From NCBI GenBank assembly GCA_934481445.1, contig CAKSPC010000002.1, positions 35,432 to 99,431 of the forward strand: a stretch of 64,000 nt of DNA, in the 5' to 3' direction. The notes under the pieces are model-generated. The model worked only from the letters and a program-made list of their open reading frames with translations. It made no database searches and was not told the origin of the DNA. Positions 1 to 7,984 of this stretch are shown here, one piece after another. The translations under genes were made by a program, and so were the position numbers. Source of the DNA: an uncultured Oscillospiraceae bacterium (GTDB lineage: Bacteria; Bacillota; Clostridia; Oscillospirales; Ruminococcaceae). Each line of letters opens with the position of its first letter. The first letter of the stretch is position 1.

Positions 1-1
1 A

Positions 2-559
2 AGCTACCGTATCGCACACTGGTTCTATGAACGCGGGCACTTTTTCATCGCAAGGTGGATATCCCAGCATTCACGAAACAAAACGGGTATAGAGATACAC
101 CCCGGTGCAAAAATAGGAAAGGGCCTTTTCATCGACCACGGTGCAGGCGTTGTCATCGGTGAAACCACCGAGATAGGCGACTACTGTACACTGTATCAGA
201 ACGTAACCCTCGGCGGCACCGGCAAGGACGTCGGAAAGCGCCACCCGACCCTCGGGAACAATGTTCTCGTCGGCGCGGGCGCGAGGGTTCTCGGGCCGTT
301 CAGGATAGGGGATAATTCCAAGATAGCCGCAAACGCTGTGGTGCTGGAGGAAGTCCCGCCGGACTGCACGGCAGTGGGCGTGCCCGCGAGGGTGGTCCGC
401 AGGAACGGAATGAAGGTCACTAACAGCGACCTTGACCAGATACACATTCCCGACCCCGTTTCCCAGCTCCTCTGCGAGCACAGAATGTATATCGACAAAC
501 TTGAAAACGAAATCAACGAACTGAAGCAGGAAATAGACGAGCTGAAAAGCAATAAATAA
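2..559 (+). CDS. cysE: Serine O-acetyltransferase, C-terminal part (5' end outside window)
   Basis: Transfers acetyl from acetyl-CoA to serine, the committed step of cysteine synthesis in the cytosol. About 185 codons are visible. They read as a left-handed beta-helix of hexapeptide repeats, with the typical [21 protein letters not shown] and NVTLGGTGK segments and the catalytic DH pair, then GVPARVV. The last ~35 residues form a charged, probably coiled-coil tail ([17 protein letters not shown]). The N-terminal helical domain lies upstream of the window. The next gene, cysS, follows after 27 nt, a frequent pairing in Firmicutes that links cysteine synthesis with its loading onto tRNA. Confidence 0.95.
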   Translation, partial: SYRIAHWFYERGHFFIARWISQHSRNKTGIEIHPGAKIGKGLFIDHGAGVVIGETTEIGDYCTLYQNVTLGGTGKDVGKRHPTLGNNVLVGAGARVLGPFRIGDNSKIAANAVVLEEVPPDCTAVGVPARVVRRNGMKVTNSDLDQIHIPDPVSQLLCEHRMYIDKLENEINELKQEIDELKSNK

Positions 560-586
560 ACCTGCATTAAATAGGAGGACAATTAT

Positions 587-1978
587 ATGTATATCTACAA
601 CACCATGACAAGGCGCAAGGAAGAACTGAAGCCCATCACCCCGGGCACCGTTAAGATCTACTGCTGCGGTCCCACCGTATACAACCTTATCCACATAGGA
701 AACGCGCGTGCGCTGTGCGTGTTCGACACCCTGCGCCGCTACCTTGAATTCCGCGGATACAAGGTGCTTTATGTTCAGAACTTCACCGATGTTGACGATA
801 AGATAATCAGAAAGGCAAACGAGCTCGGCAAGACCGCTTCCGAGGTTTCCGAGAACGCCATCAAGGAATACTTCGTAGACGCGCAGGGACTGAATGTCCG
901 CCGCGCCGATATCCACCCGAAAGTTACCGAGAACATGGATATCATCATCGACATCGTAAAGACCCTCATCGAAAAGGGCTACGCATACGAAGCCGACGGG
1001 GACGTATACTTTGAAACAAAGAAGTTCCCCGAATACGGCAAGCTTTCTCATATGCCGCTTGAGGATCTTCAGGCGGGCGCGAGGATTGAAGTCGGCGACA
1101 AGAAGCGCGACCCCATGGATTTCGCAGTGTGGAAGGCTGCGAAGCCCGGCGAGCCCTACTGGGATTCTCCCTTCGGAAAGGGTCGTCCCGGCTGGCACAT
1201 CGAGTGCTCCGCAATGTCCCGCCACTACATCGGCGATACCATTGATATTCACGGCGGCGGCTCCGACCTTATCTTCCCGCACCACGAGAATGAGATCGCG
1301 CAGAGCGAATGCGCGACCGGTCAGCCCCTTGCAAACATCTGGATGCATAACGGAATGCTGAATGTCGACAACAAGAAAATGTCCAAGTCCGCGGGCAACT
1401 TCTTCATGGTAAGAGATCTTTCTGATAAGTACGGCTACGAGCCTATCCGCTTCATGCTGCTGTCGGTTCATTACAGAAGCCAGCTCAACTACACCATCGA
1501 GGTAATCGAGTCCTGCAAGGCGGCTCTTCAGAGATTGTACACCTGCCGCGATACCATCGCGCGCGTTATGCCCACCGCAAAGGATGGCGCGGCTTCCGCA
1601 GCTGTCCTCGAGGATGTTAAGACCGCCCGCGAAAGCTTCATAAAGGCAATGGACGACGACTTCAACACCGCGGACGCTATCGCGGCGGTATTCGAGCTTG
1701 TCCGCAAGATAAACGCGGCTCTTGCATCCCCCGATGCAACAAAGGGCGATGTTAAGGCTTATTCCGACGAATTTACGGCATTGACAAACGTGCTTGGTTT
1801 GCTGTATAATAACAAGGACGAGGAAATTCCCGCGGAGATAACCGAGCTTATCGAACAGCGCAAGGCTGCCCGCAAGGCAAAGGATTTCGCGCTTGCCGAC
1901 AGCATCCGCGACAAGATAACCTCCATGGGCTACATCGTCGAGGAAACCAGACAGGGCACAGTCGTTAAAAAGGCATAA
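587..1978 (+). CDS. cysS: Cysteine--tRNA ligase
   Basis: Charges tRNA-Cys with cysteine in an ATP-dependent reaction. The 463 residues match the normal family length. The class I HIGH-type motif is HIGN at residues 36-39 and KMSKS is at 264-268. Zinc-site cysteines are visible in YCCGPTVY and HIECSAMS. The C-terminal DALR and helical domain ends in a basic segment. An AGGAGG ribosome site sits just upstream of the ATG. It is probably co-transcribed with cysE. No frameshift or missing motif was seen. Confidence 0.98.
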   Translation: MYIYNTMTRRKEELKPITPGTVKIYCCGPTVYNLIHIGNARALCVFDTLRRYLEFRGYKVLYVQNFTDVDDKIIRKANELGKTASEVSENAIKEYFVDAQGLNVRRADIHPKVTENMDIIIDIVKTLIEKGYAYEADGDVYFETKKFPEYGKLSHMPLEDLQAGARIEVGDKKRDPMDFAVWKAAKPGEPYWDSPFGKGRPGWHIECSAMSRHYIGDTIDIHGGGSDLIFPHHENEIAQSECATGQPLANIWMHNGMLNVDNKKMSKSAGNFFMVRDLSDKYGYEPIRFMLLSVHYRSQLNYTIEVIESCKAALQRLYTCRDTIARVMPTAKDGAASAAVLEDVKTARESFIKAMDDDFNTADAIAAVFELVRKINAALASPDATKGDVKAYSDEFTALTNVLGLLYNNKDEEIPAEITELIEQRKAARKAKDFALADSIRDKITSMGYIVEETRQGTVVKKA

Positions 1979-2004
1979 GCGGCTGTTTTGAAAGGACAGG
2001 CAGT

Positions 2005-2760
2005 TTGAAAAAATTATTTGCAGCATTGACCGCCGCCGTGCTGGCAGTTACATTGTCGGGATGCACGGCAACGGTTCAGAATGCGATGAAAGACTATAAT
2101 TTCGCGGAGATGAACACCGATTTCATCCAGCTCAGGTCCCCGGAAGAGGGCGATACCATCGCGATAGTTGACACCGACCTCGGCGAGTTCCGTATGGTCA
2201 TTTACGAGGACTATGCCCCGAACACCTCCGCCGCATTCATTGAAAAGGCGAAGAGCGGCGAGTACGACAACAAGCCCGTTTACGGCGTAATGAAAGACGT
2301 CTATTTCCTGACCGGCGGCGAGGAGAACGAAAAGGGCACTTACATCGGCAGAACAGGCAGCGACGGGCTTATCGCCAACGAATACAGCGTTGATCTCTGG
2401 CCTTTCAAGGGCGCGCTGATGTCCTTTTCGGAGAAATCGGGCTACGGCGACGCGCGCTGGTTCGTCTGCAACACCGATAAGGACAGCCTTACCGAAGAGG
2501 CGGTGAACGAGCTTAAAAAGAGCGCCGCCGACCGCGAGGATCCCGTTGAGCGCGACAATCTCACCACGCTGTTTGACAAGTTCTACGAAGTAGGCGGCGT
2601 GTTCGGGCTTTCGGGCACGGTCACGGTTTTCGGACAGACATACGAGGGCATGGATGTTGTGGAACAGCTCTGCAATATCCCCACGGAAAGCAACGGCAGA
2701 GCATCGGAGAATGTAATGATAAAGAGCGTTACGATCTCCGAGTATTCCGCAGAGGAATAA
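2005..2760 (+). CDS. Cyclophilin-like lipoprotein, catalytic Arg missing
   Basis: 251 residues with a TTG start. A lipoprotein signal runs to a lipobox (TLSGC, Cys20), so the mature protein should be anchored on the outer face of the membrane. Residues ~50-245 follow the cyclophilin fold (IVDTDLGEFRMVIYEDYAPNT near the start, TVFGQTYEGMDVVEQLCNI near the end). The usual FHRV..FMxQGG active-site segment is replaced by VYGVMKDVYFLTGG, so the catalytic Arg is absent and prolyl isomerase activity is doubtful. It is the first of three tandem paralogues. The family call is firm; a chaperone or binding role is inference. Confidence 0.85.
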   Translation: MKKLFAALTAAVLAVTLSGCTATVQNAMKDYNFAEMNTDFIQLRSPEEGDTIAIVDTDLGEFRMVIYEDYAPNTSAAFIEKAKSGEYDNKPVYGVMKDVYFLTGGEENEKGTYIGRTGSDGLIANEYSVDLWPFKGALMSFSEKSGYGDARWFVCNTDKDSLTEEAVNELKKSAADREDPVERDNLTTLFDKFYEVGGVFGLSGTVTVFGQTYEGMDVVEQLCNIPTESNGRASENVMIKSVTISEYSAEE

Positions 2761-2786
2761 GGCTTTTTCAGGGAAAGGATAAATAA

Positions 2787-3656
2787 ATGAAAATAAGAAA
2801 TGTTGTTATGTGCGCACTGCTTGCGGCTTCCTGCCTTTTCGGCGCGACGGCGTGCAGTCAGTCGGGCGGCGGCACATCATCCGCGGGCAGTACCGCAGTT
2901 GCGGGGGACGGCAAAACGGGCGGCAATATCGACGAAGTCGTTCTTGAAGAGGGCGATAAGATCGCGGTTTTCGAGATAGAGGGCTACGGCACGATAAAGG
3001 CGAAGCTTTATCCCGACGAGGTGCCGATGGGCGTTGAGAATTTCATCAAGCTTGCGGACGAGGGATATTATGACGGCAAGACCATCCACCGTGTTATCAG
3101 CGACTTCATGCTGCAGGGCGGCTCGCTCAACGGCGACGGCACCGGCGGCGAAGCAGCGGTGAACAGCGGTTCGTTCGGCATTGAAACCAACAACAGTCTG
3201 CGGCATTTCTACGGCGCGCTGTGCTATGCGAACGCACTGGGCACCAACACCACGCAGTTCTATATCGTGAACAACAAAACCTCGCAGGATCTTTCAAAAA
3301 TAGATACTGAAAAACAAAAAAAGAACGCAGATGAATATGACGCAGCCGCCGAGCAGATGAGAGAAGTCAGCGAGGACTACGCAAATTATTACGCGTTCCA
3401 GGCAAATTACCTCAGAACGCTTGCAAGCTGGGTGGAAAACGCTTCCGAGGAAGTAAGGGCTAAGTATTCCGAAGTCGGCGGCACACCGTCGCTGGACGGA
3501 AACTACACTGTTTTCGGACAGGTCTACGACGGCTTTGACGTTATCGACGCGATATCCTCCGCGGAGGTCAAGACAAACGCCAACGGCGAGGCTTCCGAGC
3601 CTGTTCAGACGATAACCATCAGCAAGGTATATGTGATGGATTACATCGAGGGATAA
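2787..3656 (+). CDS. Cyclophilin-type peptidyl-prolyl isomerase lipoprotein
   Basis: 289 residues. The signal peptide ends at an ATAC lipobox (Cys23), followed by a Gly/Ser/Thr-rich linker. The cyclophilin domain starts near residue 50 (IAVFEIEGYGTIKAKLYPDEVPMGVENF). It has a standard active-site segment (IHRVISDFMLQGGSLNGDGTGG) and the TTQFYIV strand. A ~75-residue charged helical insertion separates that strand from the C-terminal YTVFGQVYDGFDVIDAI strand. It likely helps exported proteins fold at the cell surface. It lies between two paralogues with ~30 nt gaps, so one operon is likely. Confidence 0.92.
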   Translation: MKIRNVVMCALLAASCLFGATACSQSGGGTSSAGSTAVAGDGKTGGNIDEVVLEEGDKIAVFEIEGYGTIKAKLYPDEVPMGVENFIKLADEGYYDGKTIHRVISDFMLQGGSLNGDGTGGEAAVNSGSFGIETNNSLRHFYGALCYANALGTNTTQFYIVNNKTSQDLSKIDTEKQKKNADEYDAAAEQMREVSEDYANYYAFQANYLRTLASWVENASEEVRAKYSEVGGTPSLDGNYTVFGQVYDGFDVIDAISSAEVKTNANGEASEPVQTITISKVYVMDYIEG

Positions 3657-3686
3657 ACGATATCTCCGACGAAAGGACGCATTGAA

Positions 3687-4715
3687 ATGAAACTGAAAAA
3701 CATTCTTTTGGGCGCAGTTGTTTCGGCAGGATTAATTTTCGGCATGACAGGCTGCTTCGGCGGCAGCACTTCGGGAAACGTCGGCGAGATCACCTTTGCG
3801 GACGGAGATAAGATCGCCGAGATAGATATCGAGGGCTACGGCGTTATCAAGGCAAAGCTGTTCCCGGATATTGCACCGAATGCGGTGGATAATTTCGTAA
3901 AGCTCGCCGAAGAGGGATATTATGACGGGTTGAAAATTCACAGAGTTTCCCCGGATTCCATGATGCAGGGCGGCTCGCTCAACGGCGACGGCACCGGCGG
4001 AAAGGCTGTCATCGGGAACGATGGATATTTCCCGATAGAGGTGAACGAAAACGCGCGCAACTTCTATGGAGCGCTCTGCTATGCGAATGCAAACGGCAAG
4101 AATACCACGCAGTTCTATATCGTAAACAACAAGACCCCGCAGGACATCACACAGTACGACCCCGCAAAGATACTTGCCAAGGCTGAGGAATACAAGGCTA
4201 AGAAAGAAACCCTTGACGAAGCCATGGAGGAGTACGCGCAGTGCACCGCGATGGAAACCTACTATACTAACCTTGCAAACATGATTCAGAAAGCCTCGGA
4301 TGAGGTCAAGGAAAAGTACAATACCGTCGGCGGGTACCCCCTCTGGGACGGCGGATATACGGTATTCGGGCAGGTTTTCGAAGGATTTGACGTTATCGAC
4401 GCCATCGCGCAGACCGAGCTTACCACGGATAATAACAACGCGCTCACCAAGCCCGTGAATGATATCATCATCAATACAGTTACCATCACTACATATGTAA
4501 CGCCCCCGACAGAGGAAACAAGCGAAACATCCGAAAGCAGCAAGACTTCCTCGTCGATCTTCGGAAACAGCACCGTAAGCGACAGCGCGTCATCCGACAG
4601 CTCGGCGGATGCTTCCGAGGAATCTTCCTCCGATGCTTCTTCGGACGCTTCGGCAGATAATTCCGACGGAACATTTTTCACCGAAGAGCCGGCGGACAGC
4701 CAGTCTGCTGAATGA
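3687..4715 (+). CDS. Cyclophilin-type peptidyl-prolyl isomerase lipoprotein with Ser-rich tail
   Basis: 342 residues. The lipobox is MTGC (Cys23). The cyclophilin domain resembles its upstream neighbour, with the same helical insertion between TTQFYIVNNKT and YTVFGQVFEGFDVIDAI. The active-site segment reads IHRVSPDSMMQGG, so the catalytic Arg is kept but the usual Phe of the FM pair is Ser. The last ~70 residues are a low-complexity Ser/Glu/Asp/Ala tail, a likely cell-wall spacer. A strong terminator follows at 4728-4754. It probably arose by tandem duplication. Confidence 0.92.
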   Translation: MKLKNILLGAVVSAGLIFGMTGCFGGSTSGNVGEITFADGDKIAEIDIEGYGVIKAKLFPDIAPNAVDNFVKLAEEGYYDGLKIHRVSPDSMMQGGSLNGDGTGGKAVIGNDGYFPIEVNENARNFYGALCYANANGKNTTQFYIVNNKTPQDITQYDPAKILAKAEEYKAKKETLDEAMEEYAQCTAMETYYTNLANMIQKASDEVKEKYNTVGGYPLWDGGYTVFGQVFEGFDVIDAIAQTELTTDNNNALTKPVNDIIINTVTITTYVTPPTEETSETSESSKTSSSIFGNSTVSDSASSDSSADASEESSSDASSDASADNSDGTFFTEEPADSQSAE

Positions 4716-4727
4716 CAAACAAAATGT

Positions 4728-4760
4728 ATCCCCGCAGTTTATTGCTGCGGGGATGGTTTT
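4728..4760. terminator. Terminator shared by convergent genes
   Basis: A perfect 10-bp stem (4728-4737 with 4745-4754, core CCCCGCAG/CTGCGGGG) has a 7-nt loop and T-rich sequence on the + side. It lies between the + strand lipoprotein gene and the minus-strand nitroreductase gene and could serve both. Confidence 0.85.
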
Positions 4761-5377
4761 TATATTATCGTAAGTATCTCGTCCAGCGGCTTCATTGCCT
4801 TTTCGCGGGGAGTGTACGCGGATGTGCCGACGGGGATAACGCACATCAGCTTTCCGCTCAGTCCGAGCGCTTCGTTTATTTCCTGTTCGGCGACCGTCGG
4901 GTCGACCATCGGGCAGGCACCAAGTCCCATTTCCTCGGCGCAGAGAAGCAGGTTCTCCACCGCCGCGCCTATCGAAAGGATCTCGGGGCGGCGCATATCG
5001 CGGAGCATATCATCGTGAGAGAAACCGTGGTCGTTGTAGTATTTCTCAACGCGCGGGTCGTGGTATTTCATGTCCTCCTGATATATGAGGATGACCAGCG
5101 GCGCCTTTGCGAAGAAAACGGTGTTTTTCACGCGGGAAGCGAGAAAATCGTCCTCGGCGTCGGCGTAGAAGCGGCGCACGCCCTTTTCCGCCGCCTTTGC
5201 AAGCAGCGCTATCTTTTCGGGGGTTTTCACTGCTGCAAAACGCCAGCACTGGCTGTTGCAGCCGCTGGGGGCTGCCGCGGCGGCGTTTATAAGGCGGGTT
5301 ATCTGCTCGTCCGTTACGGGGGCGTCGGTGAATTTCCTAACGCTTCTGCGGGAGAGTATAAGCTGTTCTGTGGTCAT
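4760..5377 (-). CDS. Nitroreductase family protein
   Basis: 205 residues on the minus strand. The start RRSVRKFTDAPVTDEQITRLINAAAAAPSGCNSQ is the classic FMN-binding signature of the nitroreductase superfamily. The GLGACPMVDPTVAEQEINEALGL segment is also typical. It is probably an FMN-dependent NAD(P)H oxidoreductase in the cytosol; the substrate cannot be read from sequence. It is the only minus-strand gene in the window, with its own consensus promoter at 5414-5442. Confidence 0.93.
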   Translation of the reverse strand: MTTEQLILSRRSVRKFTDAPVTDEQITRLINAAAAAPSGCNSQCWRFAAVKTPEKIALLAKAAEKGVRRFYADAEDDFLASRVKNTVFFAKAPLVILIYQEDMKYHDPRVEKYYNDHGFSHDDMLRDMRRPEILSIGAAVENLLLCAEEMGLGACPMVDPTVAEQEINEALGLSGKLMCVIPVGTSAYTPREKAMKPLDEILTII

Positions 5378-5413
5378 TGCTGCGTCCTTTCCTTGTTGAA
5401 ATGTTGATAATTT

Positions 5414-5442
5414 ATTATATAGTATTGCAGTGAAAAAGTCAA
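5414..5442 (-). promoter_or_regulatory. Promoter of the nitroreductase gene
   Basis: On the minus strand, TTGACT (5437-5442) and TATAAT (5414-5419) are 17 bp apart, close to the sigma-A consensus, and sit 37 bp upstream of the ATG. It diverges from the GH95 promoter, with about 20 bp between the two -35 boxes. Confidence 0.8.
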
Positions 5443-5461
5443 TATTTCGGGGGAAAAGGTG

Positions 5462-5490
5462 TTGAATTTAATATCAGAATATGCTATAAT
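5462..5490 (+). promoter_or_regulatory. Promoter of the GH95 gene
   Basis: TTGAAT (5462-5467), a 17-bp spacer and TATAAT (5485-5490) form a sigma-A type promoter. The start of transcription should fall inside or just before the palindrome at 5501-5516. Confidence 0.8.
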
Positions 5491-5500
5491 AAAACGATGA

Positions 5501-5516
5501 AAACGATTAACCGTTT
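5501..5516. promoter_or_regulatory. LacI-type operator palindrome
   Basis: AAACGATTAACCGTTT is a 16-bp palindrome with only one mismatched pair, AAACG/CGTTT arms and a TTAA centre. It starts 10 bp after the -10 box and ends just before the GGAGG ribosome site (5518-5522) of the GH95 gene. Position and form fit a repressor site of the LacI/GalR family. No LacI gene is in the window. Confidence 0.6.
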
Positions 5517-5530
5517 CGGAGGATATCTCG

Positions 5531-7822
5531 ATGAACAACGTTATCTATTTTAACACCGAGGGCGACGCTTCCCTCTGGGAGCAGCAGTGCCTGCCCATCG
5601 GAAATGCGTATATGGGCGCGTCGATGTTCGGCGGCGTGCGCAAAGAGCGCATCGTTCTTAACGAAAAAAGCCTGTGGGCGGGCGGTCCCTGCAAGAACCG
5701 CCCCGACTACTACGGCGGCAACAAGCGCGACCGCTACAAGTATGTAAAAGAGGTGCAGGAGCAGCTTTCCGCGGGGAATTATGCGCGGGTACTGGAGCTT
5801 CTTCCCGAGCTTACCGGCGACGGGGATTTCGGAAGCTATCTGCTGCTGTGCGACGCGGATGTTGAAATTTCACTCCCCGACGGCGAGCCGAAAAATTACC
5901 GCCGTGCGCTTGACCTCGACAGATCGCTTTACAGCTGCACATTTGAACTTGATGGCGTTAAGTATACCCGCGAGGCGTTCGCGAGCTATCCCGCGCGGGT
6001 CATTGCATTCCGCTTTGCAGCGGACAAAAAAGGCGCGCTGAATTTCACGCTTTCGCTTTCCAAAACTCATCCCGCTAAAATTTATGCGGACGGGGACACG
6101 CTTGTTTATTCCGGCGCCGTCGAAGATAACGGAATGCGCTTCGACGCGAGATTTACAACTGTCACCGACGGAAAGCTCTCCGTTTCAGAAAACGGCATAG
6201 CCGTGTCCGACGCTGGCGAAGCGGTGATATATTTCGCCGCCGCCACCGATTATGCCATGAAATACCCGACCTACCGCAGCGGGATAAACCCCGCGGAAAT
6301 AACCGCTCCCCTTGTAAAAACGGCGGCGGAAAAGGGCTGGGACGCTCTTTATGAGGGGCATTACGCCGATTACTCCGCGATATACGGCAGGGTTTCGCTT
6401 GAGATCAACAATGAATGCGCAGATCTCCCCGCGGACAAGCTTATCGAAGAATATCGCAGCGGAAACCGCGCGGCGATGAATGCGGTGGAAATGCTGTACT
6501 TCCGCTACGGACGGTACCTGCTGATATCTTCGTCGAGGAAAGGCGCTCTTCCTGCAAATCTGCAGGGCGTATGGAACGAGAGCAACTGCCCGCCGTGGTG
6601 CTGCGACTATCATATCAACGTAAATCTCCAGATGAATTACTGGGGCGCATACAATACCAACATGGCGGAAACCGTGCCGCCGCTGGTGGATTTCCTCGAC
6701 AGCCTGCGGGAGCCGGGACGTGTTACCGCAAAGGAATACTACAACATCGTATCCGACGACGCTCACCCCGAAAACGGCTGGACGGCGCATACGCAGTGCT
6801 CGCCCTTCGGCTGGACAGCCCCCGGCTGGGAATTTTACTGGGGATGGTCCACGGCGGCGGTGGCGTGGCTGATGCAGAACATATGGGAATACTACGAATT
6901 CACCCTCGATGCGGATTACCTCCGCGCGAAAATATACCCCATCATGCAGGAAAGCGTGCGGTTCTATACGCAGTGGCTGATATACGACGAGAAGCAGGGC
7001 AGGCTCGTTTCCTCGCCGACATACAGCCCGGAGCACGGCCCCGCAACGATTGGCAATACTTATGAGCAGAGCCTTATCGAGCAGCTTTTCATCGATTTCC
7101 TTTCGGCGTCTGAGGCGCTGGGAGAGGATGGCGCGCTTCAGGCAAAGGTGCGCGAAATGCTCCCGCAGCTAAAGCCGTATCACGTCGGAAAAACAGGTCT
7201 TATGAAAGAGTGGTACGAGGAGGACGAGCCGGATTTCGACCGCTCCAAGATACAGAAAAATCACCGCCACATTTCCCATCTGATGGGACTGTACCCCGGA
7301 AAGCAGATTAATTCCTCCCGCCCCGAGCTGATGAATGCCGCGATAGCCACCATGAATGACCGCGGCGACGAATCCACGGGCTGGGCAAGGGCATACAAAA
7401 TAAACCTCTGGAGCAGGACGGGCGACGGCAACCGCACCTACAAACTGCTGAAAGGTCTGCTGGAAAGCTGCACGTTTGTGAATATGTGGGATTTCCACCC
7501 GCCGTTCCAGATCGACGGAAACTTCGGCGCATCCGCAGGTATGGCAGAAATGCTGATACAGAGCCACGAGGGATACATAAAGCTGCTACCAGCGCTGCCC
7601 GACGAATGGCGCAGCGGAAGCTTTGAGGGGCTGTGCGCCCGCGGCGGCTTTACTGTAAACGCCAAGTGGGAAAACGGCGCGGTCATTTCCGCGGAAATAT
7701 TCTCCGAAAAGGGCGGAGCCTGCCGCGTTGTATATCCCGTTATGCGCGGCGGAAAGGTCGTTCTCGCGGATATCAATGCCGCTGTCGAGGCGGGCTGCGG
7801 CGTTGAACTCCCCGTTGAATAA
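5531..7822 (+). CDS. Glycoside hydrolase family 95 (alpha-L-fucosidase/galactosidase type)
   Basis: 763 residues. The N-terminal domain starts LPIGNAYMGASMFGG...LNEKSLWAGGP, typical of GH95. The catalytic (alpha/alpha)6 part carries QGVWNESNCPPWCCDYHINVNLQMNYW. By comparison with the Bifidobacterium enzyme AfcA, the catalytic set appears intact: Asn363 and Asn365 in HINVN, Glu501 in SPEHGP and Asp662 in FQIDGNFG. GH95 enzymes invert terminal alpha-1,2-L-fucose or alpha-L-galactose. No signal peptide is visible, so it probably acts inside the cell on imported oligosaccharides. A fucose-isomerase-like gene follows, which supports a deoxysugar role. Confidence 0.93.
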   Translation: MNNVIYFNTEGDASLWEQQCLPIGNAYMGASMFGGVRKERIVLNEKSLWAGGPCKNRPDYYGGNKRDRYKYVKEVQEQLSAGNYARVLELLPELTGDGDFGSYLLLCDADVEISLPDGEPKNYRRALDLDRSLYSCTFELDGVKYTREAFASYPARVIAFRFAADKKGALNFTLSLSKTHPAKIYADGDTLVYSGAVEDNGMRFDARFTTVTDGKLSVSENGIAVSDAGEAVIYFAAATDYAMKYPTYRSGINPAEITAPLVKTAAEKGWDALYEGHYADYSAIYGRVSLEINNECADLPADKLIEEYRSGNRAAMNAVEMLYFRYGRYLLISSSRKGALPANLQGVWNESNCPPWCCDYHINVNLQMNYWGAYNTNMAETVPPLVDFLDSLREPGRVTAKEYYNIVSDDAHPENGWTAHTQCSPFGWTAPGWEFYWGWSTAAVAWLMQNIWEYYEFTLDADYLRAKIYPIMQESVRFYTQWLIYDEKQGRLVSSPTYSPEHGPATIGNTYEQSLIEQLFIDFLSASEALGEDGALQAKVREMLPQLKPYHVGKTGLMKEWYEEDEPDFDRSKIQKNHRHISHLMGLYPGKQINSSRPELMNAAIATMNDRGDESTGWARAYKINLWSRTGDGNRTYKLLKGLLESCTFVNMWDFHPPFQIDGNFGASAGMAEMLIQSHEGYIKLLPALPDEWRSGSFEGLCARGGFTVNAKWENGAVISAEIFSEKGGACRVVYPVMRGGKVVLADINAAVEAGCGVELPVE

Positions 7823-7894
7823 GGCGGTTTTCGCAGAAAAAATCCGCCTGAAAAAATAGTACAACTTTTTGGGTAAATCACGCAAATTATTCAC

Positions 7895-7923
7895 TTGAAA
7901 AAAGCAGATTTTTGTGATATCCT
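7895..7923 (+). promoter_or_regulatory. Promoter of the fucose-isomerase-like gene
   Basis: TTGAAA (7895-7900), 17-bp spacer and TATCCT (7918-7923) preceded by an extended TGA element. The 162-nt gap also holds an imperfect hairpin (AGGCGG/CCGCCT, ~7824-7851) without a clear T tract. Confidence 0.55.
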
Positions 7924-7984
7924 ATAAGAAGCGGCACTTTGTGCCGCCCACAGACGATAATAATTTTGAAAGGAAATAAAACTT

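Noticed and set aside
71..2026. Long open frame on the minus strand across cysE and cysS
   Set aside because: It mirrors two well-supported + strand genes, has no plausible domain, and results from codon bias in high-GC third positions.
4712..5407. + strand open frame opposite the nitroreductase gene
   Set aside because: The minus-strand frame has clear FMN-binding motifs and a consensus promoter; the + frame has neither.
7824..7851. Hairpin after the GH95 gene as a terminator
   Set aside because: The stem is imperfect and followed by A-rich rather than T-rich sequence, so it was not called as a terminator.
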